Source: Phytophthora colocasiae
Taxonomy: Eukaryota; Oomycota; Peronosporomycetes; Peronosporales; Peronosporaceae
NCBI GenBank assembly: GCA_018806915.1
Contig: JAGKQI010000052.1
Span: forward strand, 1,612,001 to 1,676,000
DNA length: 64,000 nucleotides
Direction of reading: 5' to 3'
Both the position numbers and the translations under genes were made by a program. The first letter of the stretch is position 1, and each line of letters begins with the position of its first letter. Positions 1-13,400 of the stretch are shown one piece after another. Below the pieces are notes generated by a model that was not told the DNA's origin, did not search any database, and worked only from the letters and a program-made list of their open reading frames with translations.

Positions 1-463
1 CCCTAGCCGATTCCCTGGACAGCTGTTGCACGTACGTTTGACTGCGTTTAGGAGGTCCTCCACGACTTCCAGCTTTACCTGCACTCCTTGTGTTCGGGGA
101 AAGAGGTGGCAATTGCAGTTGACGCTGCACATACTGCTGATAGTTGTCATTACCACTCACCTGTGAAAGAGTAGGTAAAAAGCCACTTTGACTGCCAGTT
201 TCTTCCTCCTTTTGCTCCTCCTCGGGGGTCTTGGGGGTCGTAAGCTCCACATCGTGGGAGCGTAAACCACGAGGTGACAGAATGTTGGACGATTCCGACG
301 AATACGACGCCTCCTCAGCCCCTACGAAGTGAACGGAGCTCTTCCCGCGCGAACTGGGTGGCGTATTCAGACCGTCCAGGAAGGACGAACCTCCTCCACG
401 TGGTGTCATGCTTAACGCACCGTCGGGCACGTTCTGTGGGCCATGGCTGGTCGTCGGACTCAT
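1..463 (-). CDS. Partial unknown Ser/Pro-rich protein (N-terminal part)
   Basis: A minus-strand reading frame opens at an ATG (463-461) and stays open to the window edge, giving about 154 residues with no stop. The protein begins MSPTTSHGPQNV and is low-complexity: rich in Ser, Pro, Gly and Thr, with acidic patches and a Gln-rich stretch, as in disordered tails. No domain is recognisable. A CAG/GTGAGT sequence in frame at about residue 100 resembles a splice donor, so part of this frame could be intronic; the frame stays open past it. The start is the first ATG, with no upstream in-frame coding evidence. The function is unknown; it may be the disordered N-terminus of a larger protein lying outside the window. 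Confidence 0.5.
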   Translation of the reverse strand, partial: MSPTTSHGPQNVPDGALSMTPRGGGSSFLDGLNTPPSSRGKSSVHFVGAEEASYSSESSNILSPRGLRSHDVELTTPKTPEEEQKEEETGSQSGFLPTLSQVSGNDNYQQYVQRQLQLPPLSPNTRSAGKAGSRGGPPKRSQTYVQQLSRESAR

Positions 464-2276
464 ACTGGTAGACCTGGTCTTTTCGATTGTGATTGCAACC
501 TGCGCTCGCTCTCTATTCGTTCGACACAAAGAGTTGTTACGATGTGGATTAGGGGAAGGGAAAGGTAAATCCACTGTTTAGTTTGCTAAAACGTGCTGGT
601 TTCGACACTGCTGCAGGGCCATTTGCAAGGATACACTCGTGTCACGACGACAAGTGGGGATCCATCATGGACTTTGAAGTGATAGAGATAGTTTTGGAGA
701 ACGGAGGTTGGTAGGGAACTTGTTTAAGGGCGGTGGTGGACGATTGATACTGTAATTGCGGTAAGCAAAGATCGGAAATTAACCTTGGTGTTTGTAAGGA
801 TGGTTAAGTGGGGTGTGTACGATTTACTATAATTCGGGCCTAAAATGTAGCTTGATGGCACTCAATTCCTGATTACACCACTGATTCGATTCCGAGATTA
901 CCCCGTCGACAAAACGTGCGTACACTGGTGGCGAAAGCAGTAGCGGTTAGCGCCTGCCCTGACGTCGATAACGAACTGCCTGATGGTGTCGGACAAGCAT
1001 ACTGCCGCCTTTCGTGCGTCTGTAAGTTGGCCGGGCAGTTTACATCCTTGAAAGTTTGCTACGTCGCGAGTTAAAGTCGGTGATAGTCGGTGGAAACTGT
1101 CCTCGTGAAGGGCAAAATCCATTTGGATTAAACTCACATTGTACTTGTTGATGGCAATTCCGCCAGCGGATTTGAGACAGGGTTATGCACAATATCTCGT
1201 GTATCGCCGATAGCACCACTCGACCCAGCTGCAGTGCAATTTGCTGCAAAGATATACAATCGAGGTGGTGCTGCATATTGAGGCAGGGCCGGAGGAATAT
1301 GATATAATTCTTACGCTGGCGACGACATCTAACCACTGCTTTTGTAAATACCTCGAAAAATCCTCTTTTTCGCCCGTTCTTGAGCGCTATCAAACCTACA
1401 TACACGACGACCTCACCGCATATGAAGAGCCCTTGGTTTTCGTGCTGAAGATTGTGGTGCCGTTCCGTCAGCTCGCCCGCCACCAATAATCAAACATCAT
1501 GTGCACCTTTTGTCAAAAAGCTATTTGTCCACTTTAGTCGATCCTGTGGAATTTGATTTGGAGCCGTTTCGGCAGACGAAGCAGCCATACTGAGCGCGAG
1601 TCACTTTTAGCTGGTCCAAAACAACGAGGAGGATACATGTACAAATAACGACGGAAAAAGACGACGGACTCAAAAAGACGTCGTAAGTCCAGCAATGTTC
1701 ATCCGACCCCTGGTGAAAAACTCACTAAGAATACAAAAAAAGTGAACCATTTTCCGCAAATCACTTCTTCGATTGGTTGAATATTATTTATAATAGCTGT
1801 AAATTTTGCTTTGCCGATTCTATTGGATAAAACAGAATTTTGTAATGAACAAAAATTGGACTTTGGGACATAGATTTCAATTTTGAGCCAATAGAAAACA
1901 GTAATGCCAGACGTCGTGTTTTTCCGTCGTGTAAGCTGCCCGTTCTTAACTATTGAAAGCACTAACATTTCCCGGCGGGTTTTTCCGTCGTTACATTTTG
2001 TAACGTATTTGTATTGCCCTCTGTACTGCAGTGACTGCAGTGCATTTTGCAGTCTGCAATGCTCGCTGGAGCGGGAGGTGGCACGTAATACGCGCACACA
2101 CAGTGTGTGTGCGTATTACGTGCCACCACCACGGTGTGTGACACACAACATTGCCTGCTCTATTTACGGCGACCTACCTCCTCAGAATTTGATCATCTGA
2201 GTCAGATGGGTTCTATTTTGGTCCCAGCTGTCAAAGGGTTATATATAATTCATAACCTTTCCGTAAATTGACCAAA
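464..2276. other. Intergenic stretch with short inverted repeats, no convincing gene
   Basis: Several short open frames occur on both strands (for example minus 1040-1486 and plus 1241-1489), but they overlap each other, lack recognisable domains and cannot be joined by splice sites I trust. The 3' part holds copies of the 12-mer TTTTTCCGTCGT (1919-1930, 1980-1991) with its reverse complement at 1648-1659, and a strong hairpin at 2077-2127. A TATA-like ATATATAA lies at about 2240-2250, shortly before the PRP4 start. The region may contain a decayed small transposable element. Confidence 0.4.
2077..2127. repeat. 51-bp near-perfect palindrome
   Basis: Bases 2077-2093 are the exact reverse complement of 2111-2127 (17 bp arms). 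The intervening 17 bases (a CA run followed by a GT run) are themselves nearly self-complementary, so almost the whole 51 bp can form a hairpin or cruciform. It lies 150 bp upstream of the PRP4 start codon. It could be a transposon relic or a regulatory structure; neither is proven. Confidence 0.75.
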
Positions 2277-4467
<2,191 letters not shown>

Positions 4468-4790
4468 CTGGACGAGCTCAGGTCATGTCCCCAGCTACCT
4501 ACCAACTTCACAACTACTTCACATGGCCTTCGTTATGGTCTTCGTTATGGTAAACCTTGAACGCTTCATTGTGTTTTCTCCTTTACTATCTCGAGTGTGT
4601 TTCTCACACTTGTTCTTGTTTACCATGCATGCAACATGACCACCACTTCGATTTAAACCTGTGGGTTTTCAATCAGTTGTCTTTAACTTAGTACAGTATA
4701 CTAAAGTTGAAGCCATCTTTTTCCCCTTCAAAATTGATACTGTTACAACACAACGTTGCCCATACCTGAAGCTTCACTATTAGAGCGAGG
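4468..4790. other. Intergenic region between PRP4 kinase and membrin
   Basis: 323 bp, AT-richer than the neighbours, holding the 3' UTR of the kinase and the upstream region of the SNARE gene. A short direct repeat (CTTCGTTATGGT twice near 4530-4550) is the only structure seen. No gene. Confidence 0.5.
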
Positions 4791-5581
4791 ATGCAGCCGC
4801 AATTGGGGCGTCAAACGCTGGACTCGCTGTACCCGCAGGCTCGGAAGCTGCAGTTTGAGCTGAAGATGCAGATGAGCTACTTGGACTCTGGGCGTACGGG
4901 CGGACGTACTGACGCAGAGCTTCAAGGCGAAGCGCGCAGCAATCTCAGTACATTGGAGCAGCTGTTGTGGCAACTGGAGTCACTGGTACAAACCAGCTCG
5001 AAGCCTGCGGAGAGGGACACGTGGACGAAAAAACTGCAGCAATTGCGCAGTGAGACTCATGCACTGGGTAGTACACTGGAGCAACATATCTACAGTGTTA
5101 ACCGTCGAGCTGTGGAGGCCCGAGAGAGGGAGAGTCTAATGAGCAGACGCAATGGGGTAAGAACTGACTTTGAAGAGGTTATGAAAAATAGTACTGAATC
5201 ATGTTATTTTACAGGGTTTTGATAGTGGAAATGGAGCCATGTACGCAGCACAGGAGTCGGAGAGTCTACAAAGGTCTTCGCAGATGGTGTCGGACTTAAC
5301 GAGTCTGTCGCAGTCCATTCTGGGGGATCTTGGAGAGCAACGCAATCGAATGAAGGTGAGTTGATGGAGAATTTGGTTCAATTATGAGGTAATGCTGATG
5401 AGTTTTTGTGTGGTAGAATGTGCGTACGAAGCTGTTGGATATTGCGAATAGATTAGGACTGTCCAGTTCGCTGCTGCGGGTGATTGAAAGGAGAGATACA
5501 GTGGACTTCTGGATCGTCATAGGGGGTATGATCTTCACGCTCCTGTTCTTGTACATCTGCTATTCCTACGCGACGCAGTAA
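4791..5581 (+). CDS. GOSR2: Golgi Qb-SNARE, membrin/GOSR2 (Bos1) family
   Basis: Tail-anchored SNARE for ER-to-Golgi and intra-Golgi vesicle fusion. Exons 4791-5156, 5215-5355, 5417-5581 give 223 residues, close to animal GOSR2 (about 212). Introns (58 and 61 bp) are GTAAGA..ACAG and GTGAGT..GTAG, both in phase 0. The N-terminal half is helical (LYPQARKLQFELKMQM, then a long heptad-rich stretch). The SNARE core follows, ending in the family-specific TKLLDIANRLGLSSSLLRVIERR, and then a single C-terminal membrane segment (VIGGMIFTLLFLYICYSY). The start is the first ATG, right after a GCGAGG leader. Another SNARE gene, a syntaxin, lies at 36.4 kb. Confidence 0.9.
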
Positions 5582-5937
5582 ATGTGTGCTGAATAATGGA
5601 AAATGGTCGTGTTGAAGAAGAACGTATTCATTTATCATCACTGTCACGGGTTTCTTTAGTGCAAACTGGCATACAACTTGGGTTGCTTACGCGAATACAG
5701 CGTTGGTAAGCAAATAAAACCCGCACATTCGACAAAAAGAGTCACTGTCACTTGCGATCCACTCGCACTCAGGACATTCGGGGCACAGCAAATTGGTTTT
5801 GTCAACGTTAACCAGTGAGCGGGACACGTTTTGGTGATCGGGTCGACTGAGCAGGTTCAACGGGACCTCATCTATACAGTCGTGCTCCGGTTCTTTTTGA
5901 AATACAGGTAAGAATATTCTTCCACTAAAGTTGATAG

Positions 5938-6592
5938 TACCCTTTGTCTGGTGTTGCTGCTCTCACTGATTTCCTTCAACCCTTCATCAAGCGACGGTCG
6001 CTTCTTGTAGTCGGCGGCTAATGAACGCCCACTCCTCAACTGAGATCTGTTCAGGACGAGGATACTCTTCCCCCCTCATGATTTTCCCCATCGCTGCCTG
6101 CATCCATTTCAAAAGGAATTGCTTCAGTCTTGGCTTCGATCATGCACATAGCGAGAGAATAGATGTCGGATTCGAAGCGCGGTGCCTCGTTTCCAGCCTG
6201 TTCCAGCACCTCCTTGGGCTTCCAATAGCAGCCATCTCCGGGAACAACTGCTTAATCACCACATCGGTGCGCTCTCCGTCGTGGGTCCAGATGCCTCTGC
6301 TCACATGTCCAAAAGTCCCTTGGGTCCCGATCATGTTGTCCTCGAACTCCACTGGAAATGAACCAGTCGAACATGCGCAATCCCTCTCTGTTGACACTCG
6401 ACTGAAGGTTTTCTTCTTGAGTTCGACCATCTCAGGAGACTGGTTCCTCCATTGGATGCTCTTGTTTAAACCTCTTGCACCTTCTTGTCAACTCGGACCT
6501 TTGTCACCAACATCCGCGTCATTTACCAGTCGGTTGAGAATACCGTACTGCTCCGCTCGATGGACTTCCCACTCGGTCTCCCGCTTGGTCAT
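5938..6592 (-). pseudogene. Broken tyrosine-kinase-like (TKL) protein kinase
   Basis: Three reading frames on the minus strand together spell an oomycete TKL kinase, but no single frame does. From upstream to downstream: a helical stretch starting MTKRETEWEVHRAEQYG (from 6592) that stops; then a frame with GTQGTFGHVSRGIW and VVIKQLFPE (glycine loop and ATP lysine, about 6380-6250); then, after a frame change, FESDIYSLAMCMIEAKTEA (subdomain IX, about 6180-6110); then MRGEEYPRP and, after another shift, YKKRPSLDEGLKEISE (C-lobe end). The catalytic HRD and DFG section is missing. It lies head-to-head with the ankyrin gene (87 bp between its first ATG and the ankyrin ATG). It is a decayed gene, not an exon series, since no splice sites explain the shifts. 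Confidence 0.75.
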
Positions 6593-6678
6593 CTCCGGAG
6601 CGTCTTGAACGTGCAGAGCCTGAGCCAAACTATTCCCAGCCAAGTCGAAGACACTTTGCTATTCATGGTTCATGAATC

Positions 6679-8006
6679 ATGGGAGGTAAAATGAGTGCTG
6701 TAGTGTGGCGCTACGCCGACATCCAGTACGGGTTTCTAGATCAGGAATTGGGCTATGATAACCTCCACGCATTGGCCGCAGAAGGAAGATACAAGACAGT
6801 CCTCAAGCATTTGAAACATGGCATGGACCCAAACGCCCGTCGTCTGGAAGGAGCTTTCGGAGCGGATGACGATGAACGAGGTGACACACCAATGATCTGT
6901 ACAGCAAGGTTGGCTGTCTATAGTTCTACATGAAGAATGACTAGTCTAATGAATGATATTGTAGAGGAATTCTAGGCAACAAGGACCAAAAGCGGCATGT
7001 CAAAACACTCGAAGTGTTGCTACAATTTGGAGCAAAAGTCAACGAGACCAACTTGGTACGGAAATACGAAGGTCTTTTACCTGCTCTAGTGTGTCAATCA
7101 GTCTTTCTTCGTGTAGCTAAACCAGACGCCTCTCTACATTGCGTGTGAACGTAATTTGATGCGAGTCGCGACGTGGCTTCTTCAACACGGCGCTGACGTC
7201 AATATCAATTGCAAAGTAAGAACCTAGTTCCATTTACTGTCTGCAGTTTACTTACTTTCTCGACTGAATGGCCAGACCGGTATATCACCTCTCATGTGTG
7301 CCTACCAGAACCAGAACACAACACTGGCCACCATGTTACTCGAGAAAGGAGCGATCGTCATCCGCCCGACTGCGAGTTTCAACTGCATCAAAGTAACTCA
7401 TAAGTTGTACTTCGAAGTATTTCAACTTGTTTTTCATGCTTACACCTATTTGTACAGTTCCCTGAACTTGCAGACGAACTAAACGAAGACGAAGCTTCCT
7501 CCAGTGACAAAGCTTCAGTCATGTTACACTCCAAACTGCAGCAATACGTGGATCGTGAAGCAGAGCGACGAGAAACTCTGCTAAAAGCTGCAAAAGTAGA
7601 ACAACGTCTTGAAGATCAACGAATCTACCGAGAACAACTTGGCAAAGAAGGAGACAAACGCAAAGTTCGACGTCGTCGTAAGCGTTTGGAAGCTCAACAC
7701 CGTCGAAATCTGCCTCCAGTTCAAGTTCTCGATTTAGATACCGAGCGTGACGAGGATCTTTCTTCACGTACCAATGCTCCTACTAACCAGAGCGAAGGTC
7801 TATTGCTGTGGGAGAAGAAAACGATGGTCTCTCGACCCAGATCCGTTGTGTCCGACAGACCTCAATGGGTAGCGACGAAGATTCACTGCACACAACAGTC
7901 GCAACAGGAATCGGAGCACGATTTCATGGATCAATGCACGAAACTCCACGATGCACTCGAGCAGGAGCGCAGTCGTCGACAAAGTGTCAGCGCCAGTAAA
8001 TGCTAG
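6679..8006 (+). CDS. Ankyrin-repeat protein with basic coiled-coil tail
   Basis: Five exons: 6679-6908, 6965-7055, 7117-7215, 7276-7392, 7458-8006 (361 residues); every intron is GT-AG and 56-65 bp. The first four exons encode ankyrin repeats: LHALAAEGRYKTVLKHLKHGMDPNAR, then TLEVLLQFGAKVNETN, then TPLYIACERNLMRVATWLLQHGADVN, then SPLMCAYQNQNTTLATMLLEKGA. The last exon encodes a charged helix rich in Arg/Lys/Glu (KRKVRRRRKRLEAQHRR) and an acidic/Ser tail. Exon boundaries follow the repeat units. The ankyrin part probably mediates protein binding; the partner is unknown. A second in-frame ATG at 6691 is an alternative start. The product is unnamed in any family I recognise. Confidence 0.82.
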
Positions 8007-8134
8007 TCGACGTTAATTCCTCAGCCAACTACGGCCAGAAACCGCTTTGTTATGAATACGATCTTAGGTTGTGCACATGAAACGACGCGTCTGCTCAAAT
8101 GCTCTCAGTATAAAGAGAATTCAATCGAGTGCCA

Positions 8135-9119
8135 ATGCCTGGACGTGTGAGCGAACATCACCAGGAAGAAGTATGTATTGTACTTTGCATCTCTTGGCCT
8201 ATGCAAGTTTCAACATGGCGTTTGTTTTGTTGTAGCTGGGCAAATTCCTCAAGTTCTTCCGTTCACGTCTCAAGACTCACCTGGAGAACGTTGAGGCCGA
8301 CTTTGAAGACACGCGATCGGATCGTTTGTCGTCTGAGGAGGTTTATAGTCAAAAAGACATTCAGGAAGCCATCAAGTCCTTATGCTTCGCCGTCAAGGTG
8401 AGAGCAGCACAATACGACCAGTAGCAGTGTTCTTCCTGACGGTACTATTTTGACATGATCAGGCTAATATCCGCAGTGAACTGCAAGACACTATCAACAT
8501 GATGGCGTTACTACTGCGTCAGATTTTCCTCGAGGCTGAGGATAGTGTACGTCTTGCATTAATCTAGTTGAATGCAGCACAACTAACAGTAATTGATGAA
8601 CAGGATCTTGCTTTGGATCTGGATATCGCCATGGTAGAGGACAAGGACCTACTTGATCGTGTGGAACAGCTTTCTGTATCAGAATGGATTAACGGAGACT
8701 CCCGTGGAGCTGTACAAGTTGGTGCCTTACCGAAGAGCAACCCGAAGGCCAAAGCTGATGCTGAAGCTAAGGACAAACTCGAGAAGCAACTTCAACACGA
8801 ACAAGAGCAGCATGAAGAAGAGATCCGAGCTGCCAGGATCACGTCCAAGCAGGAACAGGAGGCCATGGAAGCAGCACACACCAAGGAGCTTCGGAAGCTG
8901 CAACGCAAGCTCGAAAAGGCTAACGAGCGTGTGGAGGAGCTCGAGAAACAGGTGGACGATGGACAGCAGCACGTAGCACAGACGTCGCAGTTCCAGTCCA
9001 TGAAGCGGATGGTGACCACTAAGAACCAGCAGCTTCAAGACTTGCGACGCCGACTGCAACGCTATGAACCAGATTACGCCGAAGACGACGGTGAGACTAA
9101 GGATGCTGACGACGACTAG
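8135..9119 (+). CDS. LZTFL1: LZTFL1/BBS17-like ciliary coiled-coil protein
   Basis: Four exons: 8135-8170, 8236-8397, 8463-8546, 8604-9119 (265 residues; the human protein is 299). The first ATG gives MPGRVSEHHQEE, aligned with the animal MAELGLNEHHQNEV start; an upstream GTG in frame is not a start. Exons 2-3 encode the helical N-domain (FLKFFRSRLKTHLENVEADFED, then NMMALLLRQIFLEAED). Exon 4 encodes DLALDLDIAMVEDKDLLDRVE, a long coiled coil, and the diagnostic end SMKRMVTTKNQQLQDLRRRLQRYEPD. In animals LZTFL1 regulates BBSome traffic in cilia; flagellated zoospores would explain its presence here. It lies 129 bp downstream of the ankyrin gene on the same strand. Confidence 0.88.
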
Positions 9120-9477
9120 CTGATGACATTGTAAGCTGCTTGTAGCACTGGTAACGTGCACCAATTCAGCTTTTCCTTTGTCATCCTTTCACCTGTCACC
9201 TGTTCATCACCTGCAACATCAGGAACCTTACAAAGCTGATAGTGAAGAGGGTCGTGAGTCTTCCTTCTCAAGAGAATTCGTTCTGGTTATCCGCTGCTAA
9301 CAAGAGGGTCCTTTACAGTCCAGCATCTCCAGGGAGCCAGCACGAAATCGCATGCCAGGACGGCAGCCAGCGCCGCATCAGCAAAGGAAGCCCAAGCTGC
9401 AGCCAACCAGCGTCCAGAGAGACCTCGTCCATTCTGTCCCCCGCGATAGTAAAACTGTCCATCCGAAGCTCGAGCGC

Positions 9478-9845
9478 TTACAGGCCGAGCTTGGTGCGGC
9501 GCCAGTGGCGACGCTTGGCGTTGTACTTGATGGTGTTGTCAGTGCGCAGACGGATCCACTGGGGGATCGGGCGGTTCTGCTTGGCCTTCTTGGCGAGGAT
9601 GCGCTTGGTACGGAAAGTCTTGTGCGAAGGCTGTTAGGCAATGAAGAGCATCATAAAATAGCGTTAGAAATGGCCTGTTCAACTTGTTTTTATCCTGATT
9701 CTGCAGCTTCTAGAGTGAATTCTGACGCGAAAAGCAGTCCAGGCGACGCGTTAAAGGAAGGGGAACTTGACTAGATACACGTCGGTCTGTTTCCTGCTGT
9801 CGCTGACAGTCTAGAAGCGCTCAAAGCGTCATGCACACGCACCAT
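9478..9845 (-). CDS. RPL39: 60S ribosomal protein eL39
   Basis: Small basic protein lining the peptide exit tunnel. Exon 2 (9630-9478) encodes [19 protein letters not shown] and the family end [11 protein letters not shown], followed by TAA. With an ATG supplied by exon 1 (9845-9843) the protein is exactly 51 residues, the usual eL39 length, starting MPSHKTF. The splice donor GTGCGT follows the ATG directly, so the coding part of exon 1 is the start codon alone; the acceptor is GCCTAACAG. The intron is 212 bp (9842-9631), long for this window. Upstream on the coding strand, GCGTCAGTCC resembles the oomycete initiator (TCANTYY). It is convergent with LZTFL1. Confidence 0.93.
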
Positions 9846-10423
9846 TTTGGAAGGAATTTATTCGGACTGACGCGCGATTTGGAACGAGTCAAGAGGAAGG
9901 TCGGGCTACCAGCCATTCGTTGGGGTAAAGAGGGGACTTGTGATTCGTCTAAAATCAAGTTCGTAAAAAGACAGGGATTGGATGAAAAGAATACACTTTT
10001 TACAGTTTGACCTTATCGTAAAAATAAAATGGCTTTGGCAAAATGATATTGAAGTGACTCACACCAAATGGTTTCTAACCCCATAGTTTCTACTACCGGT
10101 ACAGTAGTATGAGGTTGTCTAGCGACTGCGTCGGAAGAGAACCAACCATGCATCCTTCTCAACCTAGCTCCCTCCTCATAAATACAGGTAGACCTGCAGG
10201 TGCAGAGTGAAGTGGTCTGCTGTGCTGTATAAGATCCTGTGGGTTGATAAAGCGCCAAGTGGTTCAAGTCTGATTTCTAACGCTTCGCATGGGGTCTTTT
10301 TTCTACACATAAAAGCAATAGCTTCACTGAAATCACTTGATTTTTGTATGCTGAGAGAATCCACTCTTTGGCAAAAGGTTTACTGCAGTTGCCTTCATTC
10401 CGCATTCGTGCTCAGCAACCCAC
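9846..10423. other. Divergent intergenic region between eL39 and GPCR-PIPK
   Basis: 578 bp shared by two divergently transcribed genes and expected to hold both promoters. No open frame of note and no repeats stand out. AT-rich patches (about 9955-10035) are visible; no element is assigned with confidence. Confidence 0.4.
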
Positions 10424-13400
10424 ATGGAGGCAGGCGCTGGATCCGACGGCCCGTTGCGGCCAAAGGGGGAGGATTCAGACAAAGCCACTAATACCATCGG
10501 CTTCTCCATGTCTTCGTCGTCTCCGTTGCAGTCTCCGCAGGATCTGAATCGCTCTGTGGACGCCGCAATGCACTCTGGAACACCGGACTTGTCAGCGTCA
10601 CCTTCATCGCCATTGCAGTCCGTTCTGAAGCCCACTATCAATACAGCAACTGGATCACCATCTTCAGCACCTTCTTCAGGTTCTTTGGACTCGCAATCGC
10701 CGCTCAAATCGGCGCTCAGGAAGCCCAACAGTCCGCAGAAGCCCAAGATCTCCCGAAGAGTCTCCATTGAACAAAATGTGCATGTTGACATCGATTCCAG
10801 ACGACCCAGGGACCGTCTTAGCTCTTCTCAGCAATCTGCAGCTTCTAATGACTCTGCACGCTCTGGCTTAGGCGATTCTGGAGTCAGTCTACGATTTCGG
10901 AGGACTCCAACAAACAGCAAGACATCCAACAGGAGTTCTTTCGCACTGAGAGACACTGTGCTGTCCAGAATGTCCTCCAATGTCGGAGGATTGAGAGAGA
11001 GTTTCTTCGGAGCTATTGGACGGACGACAACGGTCAACGACCCATTGGAATTGTCTCCAAACCAGGAATTCGACCTCGACGTCATTGATGAAAGTGGAGG
11101 AATGGACGAAAACATTGGGCAGATCCTGAAGCCTAAACTGGACATCACCAATTGGTCCAGAGAAGGGTATGTCGTGCTTGGATTCGGTGTTGCGCTGTTG
11201 ATACTGATGGTCGTGTTAGCAGAGACTGTGAACTCTCTCAATGGCTACAACATCGACCCTGGACTTGTCTTTGGCTCCCTGTTGACGTTGATTCTGTGTG
11301 TGTGCGTCTTCGTGACGTTCCATGGAGTGCAGAGCTACCAGAGGCATCCGAACCCGTTGATTTACTACAAGTGCGTGGTTGATATCTTCTTGGCGTTGAG
11401 ATTTCTACTGGACCCGCTGCTACTGGACATGGGTGTGTACAAAGCAAATGATGAGGATTCGTGCGCGTATCTTTCGGGTATCACGCAGTTTTTGTTCCTA
11501 TCGAGCGACTCCTGGTACTTTGCGCAGATTGTGGATCTCTACTGGTCCCTCACGAACCCGTTCATGAGCGTCAAGGCGAACAGAAGGCTTTACAAGATGA
11601 TGGTCTACTCAGCTGGAGCTTTCACGGGCATCTTAGCGGCGTTTGTCCCTGACATTCATGGCTTTGCTGATGGAAATTACTGTTGGACGCAGCGGAAAAC
11701 CACAGATGACACTGTGGAGAGAGACTTGTTTCGTCTCAATCCTAACAATTGGTTGCTGTTCTACATGTGGATGATCCTGTTCTACCTGTCAGGCATCGCG
11801 GTGCTTATCTTCGGCGTCAAACGACTGCGTTCTGGACTGCGTGATACCCTGAATAGTCGTCGAGAGATGCTGCGTAATGGGGCACTTTCGATCACGAGTT
11901 ACACCATCTACTGGACGATCGTCTTCTTCTGGTACGCGATGTCCTTCCGGACTCGCACGACCTATGCCGGCGACTTCGCACCAAGCCAAACCTTCCGAAC
12001 TTTCACGTTTGCTCTATCAGCACGAGGCGCCATCGATTACTTCGTGTGGTTCATGGTCAATAGTCCGAGTTTAGTGCGTCCAAACTGGCTCAAGTTCTCA
12101 TCCGACTCGGCCGACAAGCAGTACAGCGCACAGCTCAACACCGCGCTGCAGGAAGAGCTCATCTACTTCACTATCGAGGGGATGACGCGTGCCATTCAGA
12201 TCGCAGAACAAGACCTCATTCGTATCCGTGATCGATCGCCGACACAGGAGCTGGTACTGGGTATGAGTGACGAGGAGGATCACCCTCCTTCTCTTGCTGA
12301 GGCTGCCACGGGACTTCCTGGAGCAGGAAGCACAAGTACTTTGTTACAAAGCGTGCAGCGGAACAGGATGTTAGGCAGTATCACGGAAGCTATAAACGCT
12401 GGACTGCACCGCAACAGCAGTGCTGACGCAGAAGCTCGACGGGCCAAGAAGAAACCCAGCAAAGAACCGGACTTCAGCTTTGACATCCCTCAAGACCAGC
12501 GCTCGATTCACTCCCAGCAACCCAAAGAAGATCGTCGCCTTCATAATCCCTCATCAGCGTCTACTGTGGTCACAACTGCTGATCCGCCATCGCCAGCTCA
12601 AGCAGTGGGAACGACTACAGCTTCTATCCGGTTTACGCCATATAAGCCGCAGGCTTTCGCTGAGTTACGCCAAGCGTTCGGGATCAAGGCTTTAGATTTT
12701 ATGAAATCCTTCCAGACAAGCACCAAGCCAAACATCAGTGAAGGCGCTAGTGGTGCGTTCATGTTCTTTAGCGGTGACAAGAAGTATATTGTCAAGTCTA
12801 TGGCGGAAGAGGAGGCCCGTTTCCTGTGTGAGATCGCGGAGAAGTATGCTGAGTATTTGACCTTGAACCCGAGCTCGCTCATCACCAAGTTCTACGGGTG
12901 TTTCAAGATCACGATGTATGACAAGCGCTTCTACTTCATCGTGATGGAAAACCTGTTCGATGTGATGGAAGAAGGTGTGCAGATTCACCACCGGTTTGAT
13001 ATCAAGGGGTCGTGGGTGAACCGGAGCTACAAGCGTCCACGTCGAGGTGCCAAAGTCAAGTGCCGTCACTGCTCTATGATGTTCAAGTATGGCGCGAAGA
13101 AGAGCTTAATCCAGTGCCCCAACGTCGTCGGAATTCATGAGCCGAATGTCGTTTTGAAGGACAACGATCTGCGTACTCGAATGCGAATCGGGACAGAAGA
13201 AGGTGTCGAGCTGTACGAGCAATTGCGCGATGACTCGCTCTTCCTCTGTGATCTAGGCATCATGGACTACAGTCTGCTCCTCGGTGTGATGGATATCGAG
13301 TTTGCAGTGGATCAACCTTCAAGGCCAGCAAGCAACTCCATTCTGAGTGAGCGTACGGCTGCTAACACGGCTACCAACACTGGAACTGGAACGAATTCAG

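Noticed and set aside
1040..1489. Overlapping 148-residue minus and 82-residue plus frames
   Set aside because: They cover the same bases on opposite strands, lack domains and have poor start contexts; at best one is a decayed fragment.
9352..9774. 140-residue plus-strand frame
   Set aside because: It is the antisense shadow of the eL39 exon, whose conserved ending proves the minus strand is coding.
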